Assembly (NCBI GenBank): GCA_965263105.1
Contig: CBDHGL010000003.1
Span: forward strand, 1,736,001 to 1,800,000
Direction of reading: 5' to 3'
Length of the DNA stretch: 64,000 nt
From: JBCCTX01 sp965263105
Lineage (GTDB): Bacteria; Bacteroidota; Bacteroidia; J057
The notes under the pieces were generated by a model. It made no database searches, was not told where the DNA came from, and saw nothing but the letters and a program-made list of their open reading frames with translations. Positions within the stretch are counted from its first letter, which is position 1. Every line of letters begins with the position of its first letter. Shown here one piece after another: positions 27,707 through 36,284 of the stretch. The translations under genes and the position numbers were made by a program.

Positions 27707-28678
27707 CTAGTGATCAAAATGATCATTAACTACATTAACGGGGCTATTTTTTAAAAAGCAATCCAGGTTTTTGGCAGTTTGGTTTAGGAGTCTAGTCCGT
27801 GCTTCACGGGAAGCCCAGGCATTATGGGGAGTAATAAAACACTTTCGGGCATCCAATAGGGGGTTGTCACTCGCAGGAGGTTCCGTAGAAAGCACATCCA
27901 ATCCAGCTCCTGCGATTCTGCCTTCATTCAGGGCAGTAGCCAGATCGCGTTCATGGATAAGTCCTCCTCTACTGGTATTGATGAGATAGGCGCTGTTTTT
28001 CATCAAAGAAATCAAGCGATTATCTACAATTTTTTGGGTCTCTTGCGTAAGGGGACAATGTAAGCTAATGACATCGCTTTTTTTGAATAGTTCTGGCAAT
28101 TTCACCCATTTAACTCCCTCTATATTTCGAGGCCTTGGACCGAAGGCAATTACTTTCATCCCCATCGCCAGGGCAATTTGGGCCACTTTATAGCCTATGC
28201 TGCCTAGGCCCACAATACCCATAGTTTTTCCAGAAAGTTCAATAATAGGCCTCTTGACATAACTCCAGTCTTTTCCGCCACTCCATTCCCCTTTAGCTGT
28301 GCTCTTGGCGTGAAGTCCAACTCTATTAGTCATTTCCAGGAGCAAGGCGAATACGTGTTGTGCGACGGATTCCGTCGAATAACCAGGGACGTTGGTAACG
28401 GTAATCCCCAAAGTACGAGCGGCCTCAATATCAATTATGTTGTACCCTGTTGCAGACACACCAATGTATTTTAGGTTAGGTAAGTCCTTCAGTAAAGCCT
28501 TTCTCATCCGAATTTTGTTGACAATAAGTGCTTCAGCAGGCTGACTTCTCTTTCGAACAAGGTCTTCAGAAGGGCTTCTTTCAAAATGAGTTATGTTCCC
28601 CAGTTTTTCGAAGGATTCCCAAGATAAGTCTCCTGGATTGAGGGTAAATCCATCTAGAATTACAATCTCCATGTTCAC
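27707..28678 (-). CDS. D-2-hydroxyacid dehydrogenase, glycerate dehydrogenase-like
   Basis: A 323-residue NAD(P)-dependent dehydrogenase. The Rossmann motif is GIVGLGSIG. The catalytic residues lie in NTSRGG (Arg), STEPP (Glu) and ITPHNAW (His). The stretch NVPGYSTESVAQHVF is characteristic of the glycerate/hydroxypyruvate dehydrogenase subgroup. It probably interconverts D-glycerate and hydroxypyruvate or a related 2-keto acid. It is only distantly similar to the enzyme at 760-1701, so the two are not a recent duplication. It is convergent with the methyltransferase gene (13-bp gap). Confidence 0.87.
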   Translation of the reverse strand: MNMEIVILDGFTLNPGDLSWESFEKLGNITHFERSPSEDLVRKRSQPAEALIVNKIRMRKALLKDLPNLKYIGVSATGYNIIDIEAARTLGITVTNVPGYSTESVAQHVFALLLEMTNRVGLHAKSTAKGEWSGGKDWSYVKRPIIELSGKTMGIVGLGSIGYKVAQIALAMGMKVIAFGPRPRNIEGVKWVKLPELFKKSDVISLHCPLTQETQKIVDNRLISLMKNSAYLINTSRGGLIHERDLATALNEGRIAGAGLDVLSTEPPASDNPLLDARKCFITPHNAWASREARTRLLNQTAKNLDCFLKNSPVNVVNDHFDH

Positions 28679-28828
28679 AAAACTAAAGGAATTTTGAAAG
28701 TGTTTGCTTAGATGAGGGAGGAATTTGTACTAACTGCCCATAAATTTTCTCTTCTTAGCGCAGAATACCTTCAAATCATATGTTTTTTTGCGAGGTTTGC
28801 ATGCTTGAAACAACTAAGGAAATAGCAG

Positions 28829-29416
28829 ATGGAACATATTAATATCGATGAGCCCTTAAAAGTAGATCCTCAAGTAAACCCCTGGACTACCAAGGAAGAA
28901 GTAGAAATTTATGAAAATAACTGGATAAAAATTACCGAATACCAGGTGGTTAACCCTGCCGGGAACCCGGGAATCTATGGAGTTGTGAGTTTTAAGGGAA
29001 GAGCGGTTGGAGTCATTCCCTATGAGGAAGGGAAAATTTGGCTAGTGGGACAATATCGTTATCCACTACAACAATACTCCTGGGAAATCCCAGAGGGAGG
29101 GAGTCCCGTGACGGAGCCCCTGTTAGAAACCGCGAAAAGAGAGTTGCTGGAAGAGACTGGTTTGGTGGCCAAGCATTACGAACCTATCGTTGAGATTCAC
29201 CTGTCCAATTCCGTTACAGATGAATGGGGTGTTATTTATCTTGCTACGGGCTTGGAACAATTCGAAGCTCAGCCAGAAGACACGGAAGAACTGCAAGTGA
29301 TATCTCTCAGCCTGGATGAAGCTTTTGAATGGGTTGAATCACACAAAATTACAGATTCCCTAACAATTGCAGGGATCTACAAATTGAAAATTCTCCAATT
29401 GCAGGGGAAATTGTAA
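28829..29416 (+). CDS. NUDIX hydrolase, ADP-ribose pyrophosphatase-like
   Basis: A 195-residue NUDIX protein. The signature GGSPVTEPLLETAKRE continues as LLEETGL and fits Gx5Ex7REUxEExGU exactly. The preceding QYRYPLQQYSWEIPEGG is the pattern of ADP-ribose and sugar-nucleotide pyrophosphatases. It should hydrolyse a nucleoside diphosphate linked to another group, most likely ADP-ribose. It is convergent with the cytochrome gene (8-bp gap). Confidence 0.88.
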   Translation: MEHINIDEPLKVDPQVNPWTTKEEVEIYENNWIKITEYQVVNPAGNPGIYGVVSFKGRAVGVIPYEEGKIWLVGQYRYPLQQYSWEIPEGGSPVTEPLLETAKRELLEETGLVAKHYEPIVEIHLSNSVTDEWGVIYLATGLEQFEAQPEDTEELQVISLSLDEAFEWVESHKITDSLTIAGIYKLKILQLQGKL

Positions 29417-29424
29417 GGAGCGAC

Positions 29425-30072
29425 TTACTGAGAGCTTCGATAGGTTTTGACAAATTCTACCAAGGCATTGATCTCCTCATCACTATATATCCGTTCATAA
29501 GGAGGCATAGCATTTTTCCCTTGCCGAATGAGCTTCTTAATTTCTACATCTGAAAGCTTACCCTGTGTAAGGTCCTTAGCCCCTGACAATTGTCCTTTCC
29601 CATCTTCGCCATGACAGGCTGTGCAATTGGCCTTGAACAGGGCTTCTCCATGAGCGAGAATATTATAATCTGGAGATTGGGGATCCAACGTGATTGCCGT
29701 GGATATATCTCCTTTGACCACCATGCGCTTCTGCATTTCGGCTAATCCATACACGCAAACAATTAGAAAAACTGCCAGGATTGCCAGCGCCTTTCGTTGC
29801 TTTTTAAACCCGGTGACTGCGATGGGTATACTCAGAAATACCAATCCGATTTTCACATACAACCAGAAACTAGAACGGCCAATCTGAAATAGCATCGCAA
29901 TTCCTGTAAGCAGGAATATAGAACTAATGACCATTTCAGGTATTTTCATCCAACGGGTAAATTTGGATAAATTATCCTTTTGATTGAGTAATAAGAAGGT
30001 GAGTTTTATCAAATAGATAAGTAAGAATAGAATGACACTTAGCCGGTGGGTATGAAGTAAGCCTGTATACAT
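29425..30072 (-). CDS. Membrane protein with C-terminal cytochrome c domain
   Basis: A 215-residue fusion. Residues 7-115 contain four hydrophobic helices (LSVILFLLIYLIKLTFLLL, VISSIFLLTGIAML, LYVKIGLVFLSIPIAV, AILAVFLIVCVYGL), a layout like SirB-type membrane proteins. Residues 135-215 are a class I cytochrome c with haem site C150-T-A-C153-H154 and probable axial Met189 (NAMPPY). The haem domain should face the periplasm and carry electrons near the inner membrane. Partners are not encoded nearby. Confidence 0.82.
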   Translation of the reverse strand: MYTGLLHTHRLSVILFLLIYLIKLTFLLLNQKDNLSKFTRWMKIPEMVISSIFLLTGIAMLFQIGRSSFWLYVKIGLVFLSIPIAVTGFKKQRKALAILAVFLIVCVYGLAEMQKRMVVKGDISTAITLDPQSPDYNILAHGEALFKANCTACHGEDGKGQLSGAKDLTQGKLSDVEIKKLIRQGKNAMPPYERIYSDEEINALVEFVKTYRSSQ

Positions 30073-30144
30073 GAGCTTTGAGTAAATTTATGTATTTTCG
30101 GGAAAGTACGAAAAAACACAATTGATAATTAAAAAGCTACCAAA

Positions 30145-31176
30145 ATGGGAAAATTTTCATTGATGGTGTTGGCACTATTGCTGTTAATTTTGGGGGGGCT
30201 TTGGGTTTTGGGGCCTAAACCCACTGTCCCTCAATTGAATGCAGACATTGGATCGATTAATTTATCCTTGGAGGAGTTAGAATCTCAGATTCAGGAGGGT
30301 GAGGCCGCTATATCTTCAATCAAACCGGATAACGAAGCAAGGATTGTATGGGCTGAGGGTTATAAATACCAAAAGAGTCCTTACAGCTTAGTGTATCTTC
30401 ATGGTTTTTCTGCCAGTCAGGGAGAGGGTGATCCTGTCCATAGAGATTTTGCCAAACGGTATGGGTGTAACCTCTACCTAGCCCGTTTACAGAGTCATGG
30501 GATGGATGTTGCTGAACCCCTTATGGATTTGGACGCTGAAAAGTTGCTGGAATCAGCTAAACAAGCCATCGCCATAGGTAATAAGATCGGAGAAAGGACC
30601 CTCGTAATGTCTACCTCTACCGGGGGAACATTGGCCTTATATCTGGCTGCCAGTCATCCAGATTTGGCAGGACTAATCTGCTATTCACCCAATATTGACA
30701 TTAAAGATGCCTCCTCTGAGTTCTTGGTAAAGCCTTGGGGCTTACAGATCGCTCGGTTGGTGATGGGAGGCAAGTACAGAGAATACGATGCAAGCGAAGA
30801 CGAGCAAAAATACTGGAATACGCGTTATCGACTTGAATCCTTGGTTACCCTTAAGTCCCTGGTAAAAGCAAGTATGAAGGAAGACATTTTCAAGAAAGTT
30901 ACCTCTCCTCTATTACTGTTATACTTCTATAAATCTGAGACTGAGCAAGACGATGTTGTTTCGGTACCCCGAATGCTCGAAATGTATGAGCAATTGGGTA
31001 CCCCTAGAGACCAGAAGAGAAAAGTGGCATTAACTGAGGTAGGCACCCATCCTTTTGCGAGCAGATACACCTCAAAGGATATTGAAAGTGTAAAACGTGA
31101 AACCTATTCTTTTGCAGAAGAAGTCTTGGGTATGCATACAGCCCAAACTTCTATGGATACAACTGCTACTGATTGA
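30145..31176 (+). CDS. Membrane-anchored alpha/beta hydrolase
   Basis: A 343-residue protein with an N-terminal hydrophobic anchor (LMVLALLLLILGGLWVL). A hydrolase fold follows: LVYLHGFSAS (oxyanion-hole HG), nucleophile elbow MSTSTGG with likely Ser158, an acidic region around EQDDVVSVP, and a C-terminal histidine in VGTHPFASR. The elbow starts with Ser instead of Gly, a minor departure from GxSxG. The substrate may be a lipid, ester or acyl group; it cannot be told. The C-terminal 15 residues are Thr/Ser-rich. Its stop lies 4 bp before the end of the convergent TPR gene. Confidence 0.8.
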   Translation: MGKFSLMVLALLLLILGGLWVLGPKPTVPQLNADIGSINLSLEELESQIQEGEAAISSIKPDNEARIVWAEGYKYQKSPYSLVYLHGFSASQGEGDPVHRDFAKRYGCNLYLARLQSHGMDVAEPLMDLDAEKLLESAKQAIAIGNKIGERTLVMSTSTGGTLALYLAASHPDLAGLICYSPNIDIKDASSEFLVKPWGLQIARLVMGGKYREYDASEDEQKYWNTRYRLESLVTLKSLVKASMKEDIFKKVTSPLLLLYFYKSETEQDDVVSVPRMLEMYEQLGTPRDQKRKVALTEVGTHPFASRYTSKDIESVKRETYSFAEEVLGMHTAQTSMDTTATD

Positions 31177-31180
31177 AAAG

Positions 31181-31948
31181 TCACAAGGATAACTGCTCTT
31201 TTATATAAACGGGTAATTGATATCCCATGGATTGTGCTTTTTCCAAATGCTTAAAGGCTTTTTCCTTAATTCCAAGTTTTAAGTAGCAATAGCCTACATA
31301 ATAAGGATGGAAGGCTTTATGAGCGGTATATTTTTTATTAGCCTTGAGGTACTTAATGGCTTTTTTGTAGTTTCTGTCTCCCAAATAACTTTGGGCTGCT
31401 AGCAACCTTGCGTCTGCTGCTCTGTGCTTGAGTTTTTCTTCATTAAATTTTTTGAGCGCCGTATTGGCGTATAACTGACTTCGGAAATAATCCTTTTTCT
31501 CTAAAAAGAGTTTTCCCAGCCCAAAGTAGGCTTCCGTATAATTAGGGAAAAGAGATAAAAGATCTTCATAAAGCGCTATGGCCTCATCGTATCTGCCCTG
31601 AAGTTGGTAGGTAGCCGCTAGATTTTGGTAGGCCAAAATACCCTCGGGTTCTCTGTCTAAAGACATTTCAAAATAGTATACGGCACTATCTAAGGAGCCT
31701 TCTAAACGATAAATTTCTCCGAGTTTATCCATGGCTTCTACAAAGCGGTAATCTGCATCCAAGGCTTTCAGGAATAAGTTCTTAGCTATTTCGGTATTAC
31801 CCAACTGGGTTTGGATGGAGGCACTTTTGTAAAGTTTTACTGCATCCAGGGCAATTTCACCCCGATAAAATTGTTGTGCTGTTAGAGTGAGATAGGAGCA
31901 AGAAAGAGCGAAAATGAAGAAAATGATTCGCTTACTCATCATGGGCAT
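31181..31948 (-). CDS. Secreted TPR protein
   Basis: A 255-residue protein with a signal peptide (IIFFIFALSCSYLTLTAQ) and about six TPR-like repeats (for example LFLKALDADYRFVEAMDKLG, YYFEMSLDREPEGILAYQNL, AIALYEDLLSLFPNYTEAYF). It is probably a periplasmic scaffold. It is in the same direction as the DUF58 gene 125 bp upstream. In batABC-type operons DUF58 and TPR proteins occur together, but MoxR and VWA-domain partners are missing here, so that link is weak. Confidence 0.75.
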   Translation of the reverse strand: MPMMSKRIIFFIFALSCSYLTLTAQQFYRGEIALDAVKLYKSASIQTQLGNTEIAKNLFLKALDADYRFVEAMDKLGEIYRLEGSLDSAVYYFEMSLDREPEGILAYQNLAATYQLQGRYDEAIALYEDLLSLFPNYTEAYFGLGKLFLEKKDYFRSQLYANTALKKFNEEKLKHRAADARLLAAQSYLGDRNYKKAIKYLKANKKYTAHKAFHPYYVGYCYLKLGIKEKAFKHLEKAQSMGYQLPVYIKEQLSL

Positions 31949-32073
31949 TGAATGTATTTGATTTGATAACGGTAAAACCCATGATTTATTGACCTATATC
32001 AAAATTAATATCAATAAGTGGTATTTTCAGACTCGTGTAAATATGGATATTTGTGGAATATTTCAAAAATTAA

Positions 32074-33000
32074 TTAATTCATCTTCCTCCGCTTTACCAG
32101 GTAGTCTGTGAGTACTTTGTCATAGGGAGTTGCAATATCAACCTCTATAAAGGAAATATTGAATTCATGACATTTTTGTTTGAAGGTAGCTGTATGTTTT
32201 TGAAGGAGTTCTTGATATTGAGCGCGTATTTGGTGGGGGTTTACTTCTATGGTTTCCCCATTTTCTAGGTCTTTCAGGATAATGGGTTTGTTGGGAAAGT
32301 CAAATGATTCTTCTGTTTTTTTATCTAACAAGTGAAAAACAATTACTTCGTGTTTTTCATGTCTTAGGTGTCGAAGTGCTTTAAACAGGTCCTCATCGTT
32401 TTCCAATTGGTTGAAGAGGTCGGTGATAAGGACGATAAAAGATCTTCGGTGAAATTTTCTTGCCAGGGTATGGAGAACTTTGGCTGTAGCAGTTTTGTGG
32501 GTGAAGTAGTTGACTTCTTTTACAACCTTTTCCAATTCTTTAAACATGGGGATTAGCCATGAATATCGAGAACGGGGTGGGGCTGAAAATTGGATATTTT
32601 CATCAAATAGGGTCATTCCGACGGCATCTCGTTGGCTGATCATTAAGTATTGTAAGGCCGCGGAGAGATAGGCTCCGTATTCAAGTTTGGACATGCCTGA
32701 AACGGGATAACGCATCGAGTCACTTACATCTAGGACTACCTGGCATCGGAGATTGGTTTCTTCTTCATATTTTTTGGAGTAAAGCTTATTGGTCTTGCCA
32801 AAGACTTTCCAGTCAATATTTTTTAAAGATTCTCCTGCATTATAGGGGCGGTGTTCGGCAAACTCTACTGAAAATCCATGGTACGGACTTTTATGTAAGC
32901 CGGTGATAAACCCTTCTACGATCAGCTTTGCCTTAATCTCAATATTCTTTAATTTGCTGATAATGAGAGGATCAAGGTATGAAATAGAGGATTTTGCCAT
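32074..33000 (-). CDS. DUF58 domain protein
   Basis: A protein of 308 residues from the preferred start MAKSSISYLDP at 33000. The DUF58 signature is HRPYNAGESLKNIDWKVFGK, followed by a VWA-like segment with VVLDVSDSMRY, which keeps DxSxS-like metal-site residues. DUF58 proteins usually work with MoxR ATPases in envelope or metal-insertion roles, but no MoxR gene is visible here. An in-frame ATG at 33087 would add 29 residues, but it lies inside the dnaA terminator hairpin (33074-33105), so that extension is unlikely. Confidence 0.83.
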   Translation of the reverse strand: MAKSSISYLDPLIISKLKNIEIKAKLIVEGFITGLHKSPYHGFSVEFAEHRPYNAGESLKNIDWKVFGKTNKLYSKKYEEETNLRCQVVLDVSDSMRYPVSGMSKLEYGAYLSAALQYLMISQRDAVGMTLFDENIQFSAPPRSRYSWLIPMFKELEKVVKEVNYFTHKTATAKVLHTLARKFHRRSFIVLITDLFNQLENDEDLFKALRHLRHEKHEVIVFHLLDKKTEESFDFPNKPIILKDLENGETIEVNPHQIRAQYQELLQKHTATFKQKCHEFNISFIEVDIATPYDKVLTDYLVKRRKMN

Positions 33001-33065
33001 GAGATTTGAAAAGAATTTATGCCAGAGCAGAAAGCTAGTAATATTTGGGAGATAAACCAATGTAA

Positions 33066-33105
33066 AAAATGCTGAGAGCCACTTCAATATGTTGAAGTGG
33101 CTCTC
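33066..33105 (-). terminator. Intrinsic terminator after dnaA
   Basis: A 14-bp perfect stem (GAGAGCCACTTCAA at 33074-33087 against 33092-33105) has a four-base loop. On the minus strand AGCATTTTTTA follows. It is placed 58 bp after the dnaA stop. Confidence 0.85.
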
Positions 33106-33162
33106 TTTGTTGGGCTGGGTCTCGTGTTAAAATTCTTGTGTGTTTGGTCGGATTGAGGGATG

Positions 33163-34596
33163 TTACCGTGACTCCATTGCGAGTCTTTTCCCAATCTCTT
33201 CTACGTTTTGTTTAAAGGTTTTGTCTGTTGCGATCAGGTCATTTACCGTCTGGAGAGCATGGATCACGGTAGAGTGGTCCCTTCCCCCAAAATGAAGGCC
33301 TATCGCTTTAAGAGAATGCTGAGTGAGTTGTTTGGCAAAATACATAGCGATCTGTCTAGCCTGAACGATCATACGCTTTCGCGTTTTGGCCTTGAGTAAT
33401 TCGACATCCACATGAAGATGCTCGGCGACGATTTTTTGAATGGCCTCTATAGTTACTTCTCTAGAAACTTTGTCAATGAAGTTTTCCAAGAGTGAGCGTG
33501 CAAGGTCCATATCTACATCTTTTCCTGCTAGAGAACTTTGGGCAAGGAGGCTGACCATGGCCCCTTCTAGTTCGCGGATATTAGAATCTATGTTGTGGGC
33601 GATATATTCTATTACTTCTGTAGGCAGGACGATCCCGTTTTGGTAGATCTTGCTTTGAAGTATACTTCTACGTGTTTCAAAGCTGGGAACCTGGAGGCTG
33701 GCACTGAGTCCCCATTTGAATCGAGAAAGAAGCCTCTCCTCCATGCCTTCCATATCTTGGGGGGCACAATCAGAAGCTAGGACAATTTGCTTTCCTGATT
33801 GCCTGAGGTGGTTGAAAACATGGAAGAAGTGTTCTTGGGTTTTGGTTTTTCCAGAGAAAAACTGAATGTCGTCTACCAATAGCACATCGATCATGCGATA
33901 GAAGTTCATAAAATCACTCACTGAACCTCTTTTCACAGCATCGACAAACTGTTGACTGAATTGTTCAGAAGAGACATATAATACAGCTTTGTTGGGGCTG
34001 TCGAATTTAGTTTTGTTTCCGATGGCGTGAAGGAGGTGTGTTTTTCCTAAACCAACTCCGCCATATACAAACAAGGGGTTATAGGCGGTAAGTCCAGGCT
34101 TACTAGCAACGGCAAAGCCAGCTGAGCGAGCTAGACGGTTGCAGGCTCCTTCTATAAAGGAATCAAAGGTAAAGCCTGAATCTAGATGAGATTCAACTTC
34201 GAACTGTTTGAGTCCGGGTATAACGAAAGGATTGGGGACAGCTTGAGAAGAATAGGCATTATCCTTTCCTAGTGTCTTGCCACGTTGTGGGGCTTGCCCA
34301 GAAGCTCCTTGAGTTACTGATGTGACTTTCTTGTCATCTAGGATTATGGAATATTCTAGTCTTGCCTGAGGCCCAAGAGTAGTCCGTAGGCTATGCTTGA
34401 GTAAATCTACGTAATGACTCTCCAAATATTCGAAGAAAAACTGGCTAGGTACCTCAAGCGTCAGTACATCTTGTTTGAGGCCTGTAGGCCGTATAGGCCT
34501 AAACCATGTGTCATAACTTTGAGGAGGTAATTGCTCCCTAATCAAGCGCAGACAATTATTCCATATGTCAACGTGTTCCGTAGTCATAGTTAACAT
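33163..34596 (-). CDS. dnaA: Chromosomal replication initiator protein DnaA
   Basis: A 477-residue initiator. Domain I is residues 1-85 (WNNCLRLIREQLPPQSYDTW). A short variable domain II follows. The AAA+ domain has Walker A GGVGLGKTH (179-187) and Walker B VLLVDDIQ (238-245). Domain IV carries the DNA-binding signature GGRDHSTVIHALQTV. It binds DnaA boxes and opens oriC. The start may be the ATG at 34596 or the one at 34587 (MTTEHVDIW); I list the longer. It is monocistronic with its own terminator. The 455-bp region upstream shows no clear DnaA box. Confidence 0.97.
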   Translation of the reverse strand: MLTMTTEHVDIWNNCLRLIREQLPPQSYDTWFRPIRPTGLKQDVLTLEVPSQFFFEYLESHYVDLLKHSLRTTLGPQARLEYSIILDDKKVTSVTQGASGQAPQRGKTLGKDNAYSSQAVPNPFVIPGLKQFEVESHLDSGFTFDSFIEGACNRLARSAGFAVASKPGLTAYNPLFVYGGVGLGKTHLLHAIGNKTKFDSPNKAVLYVSSEQFSQQFVDAVKRGSVSDFMNFYRMIDVLLVDDIQFFSGKTKTQEHFFHVFNHLRQSGKQIVLASDCAPQDMEGMEERLLSRFKWGLSASLQVPSFETRRSILQSKIYQNGIVLPTEVIEYIAHNIDSNIRELEGAMVSLLAQSSLAGKDVDMDLARSLLENFIDKVSREVTIEAIQKIVAEHLHVDVELLKAKTRKRMIVQARQIAMYFAKQLTQHSLKAIGLHFGGRDHSTVIHALQTVNDLIATDKTFKQNVEEIGKRLAMESR

Positions 34597-35051
34597 ACTA
34601 ATAAGAATTGCACCAACTAAATGGTAGATATGTAAACAACGTGCCTAATAAAGTGGCGTGAGGTTAAAGTTGGGTAAAATTGATTTAAAAAAAAAGTTGA
34701 AATTTTAATTTTTTTTACAGTAAGGTGTTAGGGCTCTTTCCCCCAGTCTCTACATAGATAATCAAGTTGGCTGACCTTTCAAAGGAAAAATATAATTTTA
34801 TTTTTATAGCCCGAAATACCAATAAAAATTAAATATTAAAATACTGATAATCAGATAGATGTGTCCATTTTTTAGAACCTTGGTTACCGTGGAATTAAGA
34901 ACATGTAATTTAATTTAGGATAAATATATTATTGGCATTTCGTATTAGTGGGAAGGTTGGCTTTTTGGGAATAGACTGACTTTGGAATTAAATGTAAATC
35001 AAAAGAAAAGGAGAATTGAAAGAATAATTCAGAAAACTTGTATTTCCAGCT
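34597..35051. other. AT-rich intergenic region upstream of dnaA
   Basis: This 455-bp gap without a gene separates dnaA from the gene at 35052-35588. It is strongly AT-rich, with A and T runs at 34686-34717. I looked for TTATCCACA-like boxes on both strands and found none, so there is no direct evidence for oriC. It presumably contains the dnaA promoter, but no exact TAnnTTTG box on the minus strand was found. A small palindrome, CTGATAATCAG, is present near 34844. Confidence 0.5.
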
Positions 35052-35588
35052 TTATTCGGGTAAAAATCGGCTAAAATCTTTTTTTAACAATAAAATGGCT
35101 TTTTGTACAAATAATTCTTCTGATGCAGAAACTTTTTCTAAAATAACCTTTCCTAATTCCATAGCAGGTGCATTTTCATCTACCTGGTTTGAACTCAGGT
35201 TAATAAGGGTAATTACCTGCTCTTTTGCTTGAACCAGAAAGTCCCAGGCTTCTTGGTTGATATATATCTGTTGAGACAAATTGTGTTCGTATTCGACTCG
35301 TATATTTGAGATCAATTCGATCTGAAGATGCTTGGCTGAATCTTGTAAAGATTCAGCATTGGGGATGAGATTTTGCGGACGTATTCGTTCTAGGAATAAG
35401 ATAGCTCTTTCGTAAGCTGTAAACACTACTGGAACCACCTGTTTGTTACGAGCAATCAGTCTTTCTGTCTTACTTTCTTGAAGCGCTTTCCGCTGTTGGA
35501 GAAATAAAATTAGACCAACAGTAGCCAAAACTATCAATGCCGGTAAAATGATTAGGATAATGAGCCCAGATGTTGTTAACTCTTCCAT
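35052..35588 (-). CDS. Single-pass membrane protein of unknown function
   Basis: A 178-residue protein with one N-terminal membrane helix (residues 8-30, GLIILIILPALIVLATVGLI). A helical cytoplasmic domain follows, rich in charged residues (YERAILFLERIRPQNLIP, INQEAWDFLVQAKEQVITLI). The overall layout is like conserved Bacteroidota proteins of unknown role. No catalytic motif is seen. It has a TACTTTTG promoter-like box 44 bp upstream and is divergent from the lipoprotein gene at 35656. Confidence 0.75.
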   Translation of the reverse strand: MEELTTSGLIILIILPALIVLATVGLILFLQQRKALQESKTERLIARNKQVVPVVFTAYERAILFLERIRPQNLIPNAESLQDSAKHLQIELISNIRVEYEHNLSQQIYINQEAWDFLVQAKEQVITLINLSSNQVDENAPAMELGKVILEKVSASEELFVQKAILLLKKDFSRFLPE

Positions 35589-35631
35589 TTTTATTTTAAT
35601 TCGTGAAGGCAGAAAAACATGAATATTCCCT

Positions 35632-35639
35632 CAAAAGTA
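35632..35639 (-). promoter_or_regulatory. Candidate -7 box for the membrane protein at 35052-35588
   Basis: On the minus strand this reads TACTTTTG, an exact TAnnTTTG match, 44 bp upstream of the ATG in the short divergent gap. No clear -33 element is seen. Confidence 0.4.
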
Positions 35640-35655
35640 CATAAATGATTTTTAT

Positions 35656-36129
35656 ATGCGATCGGGTCTTGTCATATTGGGAGTAATCATTTGTTTATGG
35701 GCTATTTGCTGCAAGCGCGATAGCTGGAAAAATCTAGGGAAGACCGAAGCAGCTGCCTGGATGCTCAAAGATTCTAGTGACCAGGTCATCAAGTGGGGGC
35801 TTTGTCAGGTATACGATCCTTACCAAGGGGGGCAGGTAATGAAGGTAGACTCCCTATTCCGGAAAACAATCGAAATATATCGAGATGGAAAGTTTAAGAT
35901 CAATGATAGACAAGCCTTAATTAATGGTCAGTGGAAATTGAATCTAGCAAGAACTGAGATCTTATTTGTTTGTAAAGAGCGAAACGGGGTTAAACTCAAA
36001 CAAAAAGATCCCCTTTATCGCCAGATATCGCAGATTCGGAAAATTACCCGGGATACCATGATTCTCGCCTGGCAAGGCAGACATGGATATGTGGAGGAAT
36101 TGTATTCCAAAAACTGTTTTGGCAAATGA
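35656..36129 (+). CDS. Small exported protein, possible lipoprotein
   Basis: A 157-residue protein. The N-terminus MRSGLVILGVIICLWAICC is a signal sequence whose cysteines could be lipidated, although the residue before them is not the usual small one. The middle (FKINDRQALINGQWKLN) has the feel of a lipocalin-like lipoprotein that describes an expected value versus a response, but I cannot assign a family. It is followed in the same direction, after 155 bp, by a barrel protein gene. Confidence 0.65.
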   Translation: MRSGLVILGVIICLWAICCKRDSWKNLGKTEAAAWMLKDSSDQVIKWGLCQVYDPYQGGQVMKVDSLFRKTIEIYRDGKFKINDRQALINGQWKLNLARTEILFVCKERNGVKLKQKDPLYRQISQIRKITRDTMILAWQGRHGYVEELYSKNCFGK

Positions 36130-36284
36130 ACCCTTTACTTCTTTTTTGACCCTCTCCGAGTTGCTATTAAATTTTTTGCCAATCAGGTACATATCTCAAC
36201 CAACCAATGGGCTACTATGGAATATGTCATACATATTTTTTAATTTGTTCCATATCTTCCATCAAACTATAATAGGTAATATTT

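Noticed and set aside
27712..27726. Inverted repeat TGATCA-AAA-TGATCA at the end of the dehydrogenase gene
   Set aside because: Short and within the coding end; no flanking features make it more than a chance palindrome.
33001..33087. 29-residue N-terminal extension of the DUF58 protein
   Set aside because: The upstream ATG lies within the dnaA terminator hairpin and the added sequence is not DUF58-like.
34597..35051. oriC next to dnaA
   Set aside because: AT-rich only; no DnaA box clusters were found on either strand.
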